NCBI RefSeq assembly: GCF_000189635.1
Contig: NW_002476407.1
Span: 186,001-250,000, forward strand
Source of the DNA: Tetrahymena thermophila SB210
Lineage: Eukaryota; Ciliophora; Oligohymenophorea; Hymenostomatida; Tetrahymenidae
DNA length: 64,000 nt
Direction: 5' to 3'
The translations under genes and the position numbers were made by a program. Under the pieces are notes generated by a model. It ran no database searches, was not told where the DNA came from, and worked only from the letters and a program-made list of their open reading frames with translations. This document shows positions 1 through 12,359 of the stretch, piece after piece (within the stretch, counting starts at the first letter, position 1; each line of letters begins with the position of its first letter).

Positions 1-1103
1 TTTTGTAAATTATTTTTTTTAAAACAAACACACCAAATAAATTATTTTTTAATTCATAAAATAAAAAGGAAGTAAATTAAAGATGAGTCTAATTTGTTCA
101 TTGCAAAATATTATTATTCAAACTAGCCAAAATATTAAAATATCCTCTTTATGGACATGTACCAATATAAATCGCTTGATATATTAAAATTATAGTTTAG
201 CTAAACTATGTCATTAATAACTAAATTATATATTATGTGGTAAATCGCTTAAGGGATTCAGTTTCTTACATCCAAAAATGTAGCTCATCTTGACTTAAAA
301 CCTGCTAATATAGTCGTATTTTAAATTATTTCATACATATTTTATTAATTTAATTAATATACTTTATTTTTAATATTTTTAAAAATGCCTTTTTAATTTT
401 AGATAGGCTATATAATGAATATTTAATTCAATTAATTGTTTAAAAATTATTTTTTTTTAATCAGCCTTATATAGAAATTATCAGTTATATTTTCTGATGT
501 TTTAATGTTTTTAATAATAAATAAATAAACAGATTTCAAAAGGATATTTAGCTAAGATTATAGACTTTGGTGAAGCTTATCATCCAGATGTATGTAATGG
601 TAAAGAATTTTACAATAATTAATAAAGATTAATTTTTAAGTCTTATTTTTTAATGAAAGGAAATCCTAATTACAAGCCAGGAAGAACACTTCCCTACACT
701 CCTTACAGTAATAATAATGATAGATAGGCATCATATAAAAATTTAGATATATTTAGCTTTGGGATGGTCCTTTCAGAAATAGTTTTCGATACATATCCTG
801 TAGATTTCAAAAGAGGAGCTTTACATAAGCTTGAAGAGAAATTTTCAAGAGGAGATATAAGGGGAAGATTAGTTAAAAACTATTAGAGACATTTCGGACC
901 AAAACATATTATAAACCTTCTCCATTGCTTAATCTTTCGTTGCATAGATGAAAAAGGTAAGTAACATTTTAAAAATTATATTTGTTTTAATAATTTATTT
1001 TTTTATAGAAAACAGACCTACAATCGATTGGATTATTTTAATAGTAAAAACATTATAAAATTAAGTAGAAAAAATATTTTCTTATCATTTTCCTTACAAA
1101 TGA
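1..1103 (+). CDS. Protein kinase, 5' partial (C-terminal part of catalytic domain)
   Basis: The gene enters from the left edge, so the N-lobe is missing. The visible part starts near the hinge (FMDMYQYKSLDIL) and continues through helix E (IMWQIAQGIQFL), the catalytic loop HLDLKPANIV, the magnesium loop IDFGEAY, helix F (LDIFSFGMVLSEI) and the late ENRPTIDWI segment. It ends on TGA soon after the kinase domain, so there is no tail. Leu replaces the usual Arg of HRD, which suggests activation without a classical phosphorylated loop (inference). Two GT-AG introns fit: about 316-532, between the catalytic loop and DFG, and 957-1008. The activation segment is long, and about 50 residues of it could be a third intron. 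The subfamily cannot be named without the N-lobe; it looks more like receptor-like/TKL-type or ciliate-expanded kinases than CMGC or AGC. Kinase identity is firm. Confidence 0.8.
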
Positions 1104-1862
1104 TCTAATTTAAAACTTGAACAATAGTTAGTTAGTTAATTAATTAATATATAAAATTGTATTTACTCTTTCATTTTTATAAATATATATCAAGCTGTAT
1201 ATAGAAAAATTATTTTTATTTAATCTAACTATTTAAAAAATTAATTTATTTAATCAATTAAATTTTTTAATATTTGATATGAAAGTATCTTTCCTCTATA
1301 TTAGATTAACAGCTCTAATTTCAAAATAGTAGAATGAATAAAATTCGTGTTTGTTTTCCTTAACTATTCGTTAATAATTAGAAATAAACTAATAGGAAAA
1401 TTAGTAAAGCAATAAATAATATAACAAGCATATAAAAATCAATTAGTACTTTTCTCAGTAAAATTGATTTGTTCCTAAAACTGATTTCTAAATGAATGAA
1501 ATACAAGAAAGAGTTAAAACATAGTTATCAATTTCATTAAAGAATTTTAATGAAATTGTTAATATTAAATTCTTAGAAAAATTCTAAGAATTCAATATAT
1601 TTTTTATAAAATTCGTTGAAAAGAAAATACTAAGCAACAAACTTTAATTAATTTATTCAAAGGTTTGTGTGAAATAGTGATTTATTTATTTATATATTGA
1701 TTAATTAATTAGTCCATATATTTTAAAGAAGTTAACAAGTTCTATTAATAATAAATTTGCAAACATAAAAAAACTTTCAAGGCAACAAAAAGAGTACTCA
1801 CTAAAAAAGAATCTACTGAAATTTACTTTGAAAGATAAATAAAATAATTTTTATATCCCCTA
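1104..1862. other. Intergenic, no gene seen
   Basis: Very AT-rich spacer between two plus-strand kinase genes. No frame keeps coding-like composition, and I see no RNA gene. It presumably holds the 3' end of the first gene and the promoter of the PLK4-like gene. Confidence 0.5.
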
Positions 1863-4800
1863 ATGATTTACACTTAAGTGTCAGACGAACTTTCTTTTAA
1901 GGATATTGAGGCATCATTGGATTATGACATAAAAGTATCCTTCATTTTTATTTTTAAGGATTGAATTTCTCTTACTTATTATTTAATTAAAATTAGTCTT
2001 ATAACATTATACAACCTCTTGGATAGGGAGCGAATGGCTTTGTCTGTAAAATAGAAGATTTTAAATCAAAGGAATGCTATGTAATAAGATTTATTTCTTT
2101 TTATTCTTTTTAAGAATTCAAATGAAGCAAAAAAATATTATGTATACTTACTATTAACATATACTAAATAAAAGGCTATGAAGGTTGTTGATAAAAAAAG
2201 AAAAGATATCTAGAATGTTATGAAAAGACTTGATTAAGAAATTAAAGTATGAGCATTTATTTAAAAAGTATATTTTATTGAGATTATTTTCTTTTAATAT
2301 AGATTTAGAAGGAATTGGATCACCCTAATATAATAAAATTATTTAAGCATTTTGAAGATGATTAAAACCATTACTTAATCATGGAGCTTGCTTAAAATGG
2401 AGAAATTAAAGATTACCTAAACATTAACAAGCCGTAAAATTTTTACTGCTGATTTAAAATATTTTGAAAGATAAATTTAATATTTTATTAATTTATTTTA
2501 AATAATTTATTGATTTGAATATATTTCTGTTATTTTAATTTAACAATTAATTTTTTTCTTAATAACGAACTAATAGATTAAGCGAAAGTTAAATCTTAGA
2601 TTTTAGTTATTAACTGGCCTGTGGAATTAAATATCTACATGATAAAGATATAGTGCACAGAGATTTAAAACTCAATAACGTTCTTCTCTCAAATGGAAAA
2701 ATAAAAATTGCAGATTTTGGATTAGCAACAAAAGTTAATGATGAAAACCCTGAGTGCAACACTATGTGTGGGACAGCAAATTACTTATCTCCGTAAAATA
2801 TTTTATAAATTAAAATTATCACTTAAAGAATGTTTATTTATTTTTATTTATAGTGAGATATTAAATAGCAAGGGATATGGGAAAAAAACAGATATTTGGA
2901 GTTTTGGATGTATTTTATATGCACTTTGCTCAGGCAATCTCCCATTTTTTAGTGGAAATCCTTCTTAAACTATTTAAAATATAAAGGAAGGTAAGTGGTA
3001 ACTGCCTTAAAATATTTCAGATAATGTTAAGGATTTACTTTCAAACACTCTAAACTGGGATTAAAATTCTCGCTTTTCAATAGAATAAGTTCTATCACAT
3101 AAATTTTATGAAAAAAAGCATAAGCAAAGCATTATCATTTTTAACTAAGGAGCTGATGCTATTTCTAACTAACAAAATAAATTGTCTACTCCTAACAAAG
3201 TACTTCTTGACTGGACTTCCCCAAGATTTAATGCACCTATTCATCTTTAATAAAAATCTTAATCAAGTTAAAAAAAGAACAAGAGAATATCTAACCTAAA
3301 AAATTAAAAGTCTTTGACTTCAATGAAACTTGATCTCAGTGATTGCAATAAGGAGAACCAGCCTAATTTAATAAATAGCTCTAACAATAAAAGTAATAAT
3401 ACAGCAATAATTGAAAAGCAAAAAAGTACTAAATCAAATACTTATAAAGAATAATAAAATATATAAAGCAATTAACAAAACAGCTTAGGGATGAGTAATA
3501 TATTTTTAACAACAGCAAGATCAATAAACTTGGCTGATAACTCTATAATAATGTCAACCTTATAAGACAATCAACTTAACAATACAAATAATAAAAAAGA
3601 AAACACAAAACCTACATAAAAACTCTAATATTATTTATAACAAAATTCTAATACTTCGTAATAGTTGAAATAGTCATCTATTTTAAATAATTAGGGCCAA
3701 GCAAGTGGCTATAACAATTCAAGAAACAGATTTGATCTATCATGCAATAATGTGATAAATTAAAATAAATCATAGCAATCTCTTTTACAGTACAATGGAT
3801 ATAAATCCTAGTCTGTCATACCATAATAATAGCAAGCTTTTTCTTAAAATTCTTAATAAATTTCTAATAAAAATTAACCTTAGCAACAAAACACAAAAGA
3901 GTTAACACCTAAGTAATTTAATCCTTACTTAAGTTAAAATAGTGAAAAAACGTAATAAGATTATTCAAATAATGCATTCAAATCTTACAGGAGCACTTCA
4001 TCTCTTCATTAAAATATATCAATTGCTAATACCAGCTAAACATATAGAAATCCTCTTTAAGAGTCTTAGATAAATAAAAATAATTAATAAAGATAAGAAG
4101 CTTTTGACAATACTAAATAAGCATTGCACAATGTTAAAAAACCTTTGTAATATTTTTCGTAATAACAACAAACCTAAAAAGATGGAGATAATTAAATGTT
4201 TACTTAATCACAAAACAACAATACGAACAAACAAATGAAAGGAGATAACACTTTAAATGGCAATTTAAAATACTCTAGTTTATCTACAAATTCGCAGACA
4301 CTGAATAAAAACGACGAATCTTATATTCATAACTATCACTAACCTAGGATAAGATCCCAACAATCCTAATAAAATGTTAATTTAAGAGAAAAAAGTCCTT
4401 CATGTCAATTTATTTAAAAAAATTAAGAAATCAGCTCACAAAATAATTGTGATGGCATTAAAGATCTCTAAAATATAAATAAAATTTAGCAAAACTCTTA
4501 AATCAAAAGAAATTATTCACAATAAATAACTCCTAAAGAGATGCAAACAAATTCAAACATATAAAAATTAGAATATGCTAATCGTATCTCATAGTTATGC
4601 GCAAAAGGTGATCATAATTTTTTACTAGAAAAAAAGAGTAGCTCTAACAGTAATAATAATTGTTAATAAAATGTCTAAAGCAGTAAGAATATAAGATCTC
4701 TTAGCAATAGTCAATTTACTATTAACAGCAATATAAAATAAAAAATCCAAAAAGATACTTCTGAATTATCAATCTAAGTCACTGACAGATAAATTACATT

Positions 4801-5740
4801 TTAAGGAAATGAATAAAATGAAAAAATTAATTTTACAAAATCACCAACCTAGATTTAAACAAGAAATAATTCTAAGTCATTCTCTTAGAGTGTAAATTGT
4901 GCTCCAATAGCTTCATCTAAAGAAAGAAAAGTTTCATTTGTTGCTTAGTCAGCTGATTTATAAGAATAAATATAAATAATCCAGTCGAAATCAACCCAAT
5001 AAAGTAATTTAAAATATTTTGACATATTCTTCAAACTAAATTTATTTTTTTTTATAGCAGGTGCAGTGAATTTTGCAGACTCTAAAACATAGTACCAAAG
5101 CAACGATACTAATTCCTCGTTCCCTGTTTCTCCTCTTTCAACACAAGGTTTGAAAGCTAATAAAGTTAACACTAAAAATGGTATAATTGAAATATCAGAA
5201 AACAACTGGCTTTCAATTGAATGCTAAAATGGCTAACTAATTTTTAAAATATCTCCTAATGGTGAATAGGTAATTTATTAAAAAAAAGAATCAAATTTAA
5301 AAAATATTTTAAATAATTAGATTTAGATATAAAAATTTTAAAAGAGCAAATACTAGAAAAAGAATTATGATTTATAATCCTTACCTGAAAAATATATAAA
5401 ATTATATACATATGCAAAGGTTGTCTGTCAAACATTAAAATCAAAAACACCCCTAGTAAAAATATAAAACGAAAAGGGTACTTTTATGCTTATGTCAAAC
5501 CAACCTAAGTAAAATTATGAAGTCTCCCTCTCTAACGGATACAAAGTAAGCCATGTAATAGGTACTGACATCATGACTGTAAAAGATAAGCAAAACAAAG
5601 AATTCATAGTTTACCTGAGCTAGCAAAATCTTAATAAAAGCATCCCACAAGAAATAACACTTGCAGTTAAGGTTTCTTTGGAACAAATGAGTTCTTGCTT
5701 ACAAAAACAAAATGAATAATATCTCGCTAATTTTAAATGA
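1863..5740 (+). CDS. Polo-like kinase 4 (SAK/PLK4) homologue
   Basis: Ser/Thr kinase of the PLK4 family, which licenses centriole or basal-body duplication. The start ATG gives MIYTQVSDELSF, followed by a 62-base intron (1935-1996). The kinase domain shows [11 protein letters not shown] (glycine loop), [10 protein letters not shown] (VAIK Lys), [59 protein letters not shown] and [14 protein letters not shown] long Gln/Asn/Ser-rich linker follows (about 3100-5100). At the C-terminus the run [17 protein letters not shown], then [20 protein letters not shown] and KVSHV matches the PLK4-type cryptic polo box rather than the paired polo boxes of PLK1. At least five short introns are needed. One (2142-2174, 33 bases) and one near 5004-5057 are in frame and therefore uncertain. 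The gene stands alone between two kinases' spacers. PLK4 assignment rests on kinase plus polo-box match; I am confident of PLK and fairly confident of PLK4. Confidence 0.88.
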
Positions 5741-6267
5741 GATTGAACCAATAAATTTTAAATTGATTAAAACAAATTGCTTTAAAATATTTTGATATGA
5801 ATAAATAACTAAAAACAAATAACTTAATATTTAATTAATTAACTAAAAAACTAACTAATTAACTAAAATATAATATAATAAAATAATTAAAATATGTGTG
5901 TATACTTCCTATCTTGCATCTTTTATGTAAATATTTACTAATTCTTTATAATTAAATTAATTATTATCAATTTAATTTTATTTTTTATATTGTTAAAAGA
6001 TGTATTTAATTTAAAAATATAAATTCTCATCTAATTATCTAAGAAAAATTTTTTAGGTGGAACAGACTATTCTCACTCATGCTTTATGATCTTGACAATA
6101 GAAATGATCTTAGAATCTTTCTTTCTAAATCTTTTAATTGTTTTTAATATATAAAAGATATTTTTATTAAATTAATCAGAAACAATTTATTATAATTTCA
6201 AAAAGTATCAAAAATATTGCAATAATTAAAAATTTAATTGATTTAGTAGATTAGAAAGTAAGTAAGA
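5741..6267. other. Intergenic, no gene seen
   Basis: AT-rich spacer between the PLK4-like and Nas2-like genes, with repeated TTAATTAACT-type words just after the PLK4 stop. No coding frame or RNA gene is evident. Confidence 0.5.
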
Positions 6268-7245
6268 ATGACTTCAACTTAGGTAAAATTACAATAGCTT
6301 GACTTGTAAAGAAAGGATATAGAAACATAAATTAGCGCATTAAATAAAGAAATTAAGTATTATGAAGACAAAAGTATTTTTAGCATAAAATATTGTTGGT
6401 TTTGTTGATTTTAAACTTTAAATTTAGATTATAACAAAAGTTTAGTTGATGAAGAAGGTTTTCCAAGAGCTGATTTAGATTTTGGAGAATTAAGCACATA
6501 CAAAAATCTCAAAAGAAAATTTAATGGTAAAATTATTTAGAAGCAACAATTATTTTACTTTTTTTATTAAATTTGAAAAGAATTAAACAATGATTATAAA
6601 GGCTTAATGGTAGAAATAGAGAAAAGTAAATAAATATTTATTTGCTTTTAGGAATCTCAGTTATTTATCTCAAAATTATAATCTAGGTTTAGGTGATTTA
6701 CATGAAGAATACAGAGAAAGTGGATAAGCCTAAAGGGATTTAGAAGAATATGAAAAGAATATGGAAATAATGAAAAAAACTGAAGCTGCTGAAAAAGCTA
6801 AAAAGGAATATGATGAAGATATGAAAGATGAAAATTTAAATGCAGAAATAAAAAAAAATATTTTGATTCCATTTGCTTATATAAATGAAGTAGTAGATTA
6901 ATCTCCAGCATTTTAAGCAGGTGTTAAACTAAACGATTTAATTGTTTCTTTTGGTCCTGTAAATCATTACAATCACAAGGAATTATAATTTTTGATAGAA
7001 ACTGTTAAATCGAATGTCAACAAAGAAATTCCAGTCTAAGTATTAAGAAAAAATAATAAAATATAATAGTCTGAATAATTTTACTACAAGAATGAAAATT
7101 ACGAACTAGTAAATTTAACTCTCACTCCTCGTACATGGAGCGGTCAGGGAGTCCTAGGGTAATAATATAATTTTATTGATTTGGCTAAATAATTATAAAC
7201 ATATTTAAATATTTATCTAAAAGGTGTCGCTTCAAATTAGTTTGA
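6268..7245 (+). CDS. 26S proteasome assembly chaperone, PSMD9/Nas2/p27-like
   Basis: In this family the protein binds the C-terminus of Rpt5 and helps assemble the ATPase ring of the proteasome base. The ATG gives MTSTQVKLQQLDLQRK and a coiled coil (KDIETQISALNKEI), as at the N-terminus of human PSMD9. The next exon has the signature SLVDEEGFPRADLD, matching LVDxEGxPRxDxD of the family. A charged helical linker leads to a PDZ-like domain: IPFAYINEVVDQSPAF, AGVKLNDLIVSFG, then the closing TPRTWSGQGVLG. After a last intron the protein ends GCRFKLV, the same Leu-Gly-Cys ending seen in PSMD9. About four introns are needed. One likely runs from after IEK to GGTTTAG (about 6629-6693), because the intervening frame does not join otherwise. 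Domain order and length (about 220 residues) fit the family well. Identity is strong; exact splice sites are inferred. Confidence 0.87.
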
Positions 7246-7310
7246 GTTAATAAATTTTGTTATAAAAATTGAACGAAATACTTAAAAAATAGATTAAAAA
7301 TATAAATAAT

Positions 7311-7706
7311 GTTGTGTTTATTATAAATATTTATTTTATTTTGTATTCTAAAATTTATTTTTTATCAAAAAATTAATTTAAATTAAACCTCTTAAGAAAA
7401 GTTTGAAGTTATTTGAAAATTTAATTTAAGATATTAAAATAATTTTTATTTTACTTTTTATAAAAAATAGCATAAACAAAAAATGTTTCAAACAATAATT
7501 TAGAAAAATTTTCTATTCAACAAATTTAATTTATTCTAAATTTAAATTTGATAAAATTTAGTTAGACTTTTTAATTTTATTAAAATATGAAATACTTTTT
7601 TATTGTCAAAATATTAAATTACAAAACTAAATTTAGAATATTTGCTGTTTCATCTTGAAAGGCATTTCAATATTAAAAAGTATTTTGAGATTTTTTAATT
7701 TACCTG
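7311..7706. repeat. Noncoding direct repeat, copy 1 (about 396 bp)
   Basis: First copy of a diverged tandem duplication. Blocks shared in the same order with copy 2 include TATTTATTTTATTTTGTA, AAAATTTAATTTAAGAT, TAAAATATGAAATACTTTT and AAAAGTATTTTGA, and it closes in AATTTACCTG. Near its end an inverted pair (about 7589-7604 against 7669-7686) could form a stem. Confidence 0.8.
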
Positions 7707-7734
7707 TTAAATAATTAATAATTAAAATTGTTCA

Positions 7735-8128
7735 TTTTGTGTTTTTTTTAATATTTATTTTATTTTGTACTTTAAAATCTATTTTTTTTTATCAAGAACT
7801 TAATTTCAATTAAATCTCCTTAAAAAATTTAAATCTATTTCAAAATTTAATTTAAGATTTTAAAATATTTTTTTTGATTTCAATTTATAAAAAATAATTT
7901 AAAAAAAAAATATTTAAAACAATAAATTAGAAAAAACTTCTACTCAATAAAAAAATGTATTTATTCCAAATTTAAAGTTGATAAAAATTTAGTTACATCT
8001 TTTAATATTACTAAAATATGAAATACTTTTTTATTGCTAAATAATCAATCTTAAAATTAGAATATTTACTATTTTATTTTGATTGGTATTTCAAAATAAA
8101 AAAGTATTTTGACATTTTTAATCTACCG
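7735..8128. repeat. Noncoding direct repeat, copy 2 (about 394 bp)
   Basis: Second copy of the duplication, separated from copy 1 by about 28 bases and ending AATCTACCG. The inverted pair is clearer here: GAAATACTTTTTTATT at 8020-8035 against AATAAAAAAGTATTTT at 8095-8110, 15 of 16 bases complementary with a loop of about 59. The right arm also contains its own small palindrome, TCAAAATA...TATTTTGA. The rest of the gap up to the next gene shows nothing else. Confidence 0.8.
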
Positions 8129-8507
8129 AATTATTACATAATTTTATTTTAACCAATAATAGATTAAATATCTTAAAGGTCTTATGTATGTGATGAGTGG
8201 GATTTTTTTCTTAATTAATAAACGACAAATTAATTTTTTTATTCGTTGAAGGATTGTGATTTAAAAAAGCATTGTATGAAATTTGAAGAAATTAAAAGTT
8301 AATTTGTTTTCTCCTAATTATTTCTTATAAAAAAAATTGATAGTGTTTTTATAAGTGTTTGAAAAGACCTAAAATCAAAGTTAGAAGGTATTGAAGCTAG
8401 TATCAATAATAAAAGGTTTAGCAGACTTTTTATATTAAAAAATAAAGACATTCAAAACAAAATATCACTTCTGATAGTTTTTAATTAGATATAATTAGCA
8501 ATTAGCA

Positions 8508-11500
8508 ATGCAAAATCGTAAAATTACCAAAATGGTTGAGAATTACTCGCTTGACGAAGTAATTGGATCCGGTTAGTATGGCAAAGTTTATAGAGCAACA
8601 AATATAAAAACGAATAAAGTTGTCGCTATAAAAGTAGTTAAAATATAGAAATTTAAAGAAAACCCTAAATTAGAAGAATGCACTGTAAATGAAATTAAAA
8701 CCCTTAGTTAAATGGATGATAATAGACATGTTGTCTCATTTATTGAACTTCTCAGAAGTAGTAATAATTATTACTTTGTCTATGAATTTTGTAGTGGTGG
8801 AACTTTGGAAGATTAATTAAAAAAGAAAAAAATATTTAAAGAAAATGAAGCTCTTCACGTTTTTGCATAGTTACTAGAAGCCTTTAAGGTGTTAAGGAAA
8901 TTCAATATAATGCATAGAGATTTAAAGCCTACTAATATTTTATTGCATAACAACTAAATTAAATTAGCAGATTTTGGATTTTGTAAATCCCTAACGAACC
9001 CAACTGATATGGCTCAAACTATGCTAGGTTCTCCTCTCTATATGGCGCCTGAAATCCTTAGAGGATAAGACTACTGTGTAAAAGCAGATATTTGGAGTTT
9101 AGGCGTTGTATTATATGAATTACTATTTGGCATATGTCCGTTTGAAGAGGTAATTTATGCTTAACAAATATGAATTAAAATCTAAAAAAAAACAGTGGTT
9201 TTTAAAGCAAATTGTATTTTAAAAGCCATGCAAAATTAAGATTTTTTTTAATATTTTTTTAATAATTATTAAATTAGAAATCGATAGTCAGACTAATTAG
9301 TCTTTTAAATGATGGTTAGTTGGTGATTAGAAAAGATATTTAAAATATTTCACCACAAACAGAAGCCCTCCTCATGGCTATGCTTGTAAAAGATCCAGAA
9401 TAGAGAATATCATGGGATTAGCTTTTTTAAATCTAAATTAACAGTGACGGAGAGTATGTAGATCCCAACGCATAAATCAAAGGAGGAGCTTAAAATTTAT
9501 CTTCTAAAAAGGAAAGAAGCTAGCAACCTAAACCTCCTCATTCTACTCCTCAATAATTTTAGAATGCAGCTTCAAGCTAAGAAGAGATACAAAAATAAAA
9601 TTCAACAAACTCTTCGAACAACATGTTTCCATAGCATTAAAATCTAAATTCACAAACAAAACCTTAAAGTAGTATTTAACCAACTCACTTTAATCCTAAC
9701 CATTAAAGGAGTGTTTCTTCTCATGCTATGTTTACTTAGCATTCAAAAACAGAAACACCATCAAAAACAGCTTTTGCAAATGGAGGAGGAATGACTCGAG
9801 ACTACTCAAATGATAAAATAGGATTGACTTAAAATAATATGCAAGCCACTGAAAAAAAAAGCAATGAAAGCAAAGATAAAATTAATTCTGTTCAATAATT
9901 TTAGCAAGTACTTGAGACAAATGCTAATAATCTCGTAGGCTTTAACACTAATGAGATAAATCGCCCAAATTCATAGAATAGTGTCAATTCTTTTGTCCCA
10001 CATCCACCATAAAGGGAGAATCCGTTTAGGAGTGCAACTACTGAAGATAAAATAGCATAACAAAATTTCAAAGCCTAAGACTAGCTAGACTCACCATTAG
10101 CCCCTTAGCGCTTATAATTAGATTAGACGTCGAATTCTTCACAGGCATAATAAATGAAAGACCCATAAAATAGCATAAAATTCCAAAGATAGGATCATAA
10201 AAGGGCACTTACTTCAATTGGAGGGGTAGCCAATTATCAAAAGCCACTTTCTATTAATAATAATATTATGAATATTTAATAGAATGAGCACATAGAAAAT
10301 AATGCTGATTATCTAAACTTAAATCCCGCTGCTGCTGCAAATAATTCTGCTACTTCATCTTAAACTAATCTTGCAAGTAATTTGTACAGTAATAGTGATT
10401 CAAAGCGCAATATCCTCCATGGTTAAACCTTAGAAGATAGATATAAATAACCAATATTATAGACTTAAAAGCCTCCCACTCTTGTGGTTACTCCTACTTT
10501 GACTCTTTAAACATAACCAACATCTCAAATTATTCAAAAAGATCCATAAGTTTCATAAGATTTGGTTTCTACTTTATAATCTTCCTCATCTACTTCAGGA
10601 AGAAGCATTAATAATACTAGTTGTAATTAAAATAATGCAAATATCGCTTTAAATAATAATTCAGCATCTGCCTCAGGTAATTCTTAAGCACTTAATTTGT
10701 AAGTTTAAAGTAGTGCAAACAACAACCCAAGCAATTTGCAGAATTCAAGTAGTAGCTCAAAAATAGCAAGCAATAATTAGCTTAGTATAAGCGGAAACAA
10801 TTAAATTTCTATGTATAGCTCAACTGGTAATCAAATTCCTCCAATTCATCCTTCGATTGCCTCTGCAGGAGTTTGTAAAAATAATAAGTAACAGAATGTA
10901 GATATATCTCAAAAAATAGTCTAGGAATTATCTAAAGAGAGAAACAAGCTTTTCTTTTTGACTTAGCTACTTTACGAGCTGATTGATATTTGCGAAAATG
11001 AAAATTATAACATAATACTACCATAAATAACTTATTAATACTACCAGCAAATAATTCTAACTCGTTGTGAAAGACTGAAGAAGCTTATAGAATTAAATTA
11101 GAGTTTCATATCTTAGCAGATAGATCTTCCTGCTCCACTAACAACTATGGATTTAGCAAGAACTATGATGAATGAAGGATATATAAAGATAAGGAGTGCA
11201 ATTGAAAAAGAAATAACTTTGATAGAATAGAATTTCTTGCATGTTAAAAATGAATACCTTTATTTTGAAATATATTTTTAGCAGAATAATAACAACGAAC
11301 AATTCTAATCAATGAAAAGTTAGAATATTGAGTAATTAATAAAAAGCTTTATTAAGCAAGTTATAGCTAATAATGATTCTGATGAAGGAGGTGAAACTTC
11401 TTACATTAATAGGTTAAGAGTCTGCGCTAAGTTAGTAGATGTTTACGATTTTGATAACATTTTAATAAATGAACTAGGAAATAATGTCAACAATTGGGCA

Positions 11501-11584
11501 TATAATAAGGAAATAAAAAATGCTGATAAATAAAAAATTTTAAGTAAAATATTTAATCATTAATCACTTTCTCCTATAAACTGA
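8508..11584 (+). CDS. ULK/Atg1-like Ser/Thr kinase with long Gln/Asn-rich tail
   Basis: Kinase of 982 residues with one 128-base intron (9150-9277). The N-terminal domain (about residues 10-275) shows [93 protein letters not shown] and LVKDPEQRISWDQLF. The close spacing, the [11 protein letters not shown] activation loop and the short C-lobe fit the ULK/Atg1 group, which acts in autophagy initiation in other eukaryotes and is expanded in ciliates. Residues about 290-770 are low-complexity Gln/Asn/Ser/Pro. The last 200 residues (from [15 protein letters not shown] on) are ordered, helical and rich in Leu/Ile, in the position of the Atg1/ULK C-terminal targeting (tMIT) region; I cannot show that they are one. 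The start ATG has a second in-frame Met nine codons on. Kinase certain, subfamily probable. Confidence 0.83.
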
Positions 11585-12359
11585 TTATTCGAAATAATAC
11601 AAATAAATTCTAAAAATAGTAGCAATTTGAATTTCAAAATTAACTAACTGATTAACTGAATAATAAACAGAAAACTTTCTTACACACAGAAATGATTATA
11701 ATTTAATAATTAAAATTTAAAAAAATAATATTTATTCCTTTTATATAAAAATTCTCAATCTTGAAGCATGAAGAAGAAAATAAATATATAAATCAATCAA
11801 TCATTCATTCATTTCTAAAAAATAATAATATCTTTTATTAATCCTTCAATTTAAATAATTTTATATGTATATTAAGAATATTATATATCTATCTATCTAT
11901 CAATCAAAATATCCATTCATCCTTCAATTTTTTAATTTCTTTATCTCTATCTATTTAGCTTTCATTTTTGTTTATTTTATTCGAAAATAATTTTAGATTT
12001 TTATAGGTTTCTCAATCAAAATGAATTTTTAATTATTGATCTGTTAAAGTTATGAATATTAATAATGTATTTCAATTTAAAAATAAATAAAAATTTACTT
12101 CAATTACATCTATGCTTGATAGCTTCTTATAGCAAAAAAGTATCTATAAATTTTAATAGTATAAATAATTATTGAAATTTACCTATCTATCTATCAATCA
12201 ATCAATAAATTAATTATTTTTTAATAGTTAAATTACAAATTTGCGCAATATATTTCAACGTTATAAAAGAGATATTTAATCCAATTCCAAAGAACTAGCT
12301 AACGGAGAGTCAGTCATAACCAAAAGAAGAAATTAATATAAATTAATTCAGTAGTTAAA
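11585..12359. other. Intergenic with simple-sequence tracts
   Basis: Noncoding spacer rich in tetranucleotide repeats: AATC/ATTC units around 11785-11815, ATCT around 11887-11900 and CTAT/CAAT around 12183-12210. No gene is visible. Confidence 0.6.

Noticed and set aside
4945..5686. Several minus-strand open frames
   Set aside because: They lie opposite the PLK4 linker and cryptic polo box; the plus-strand reading is continuous and matches a known family.
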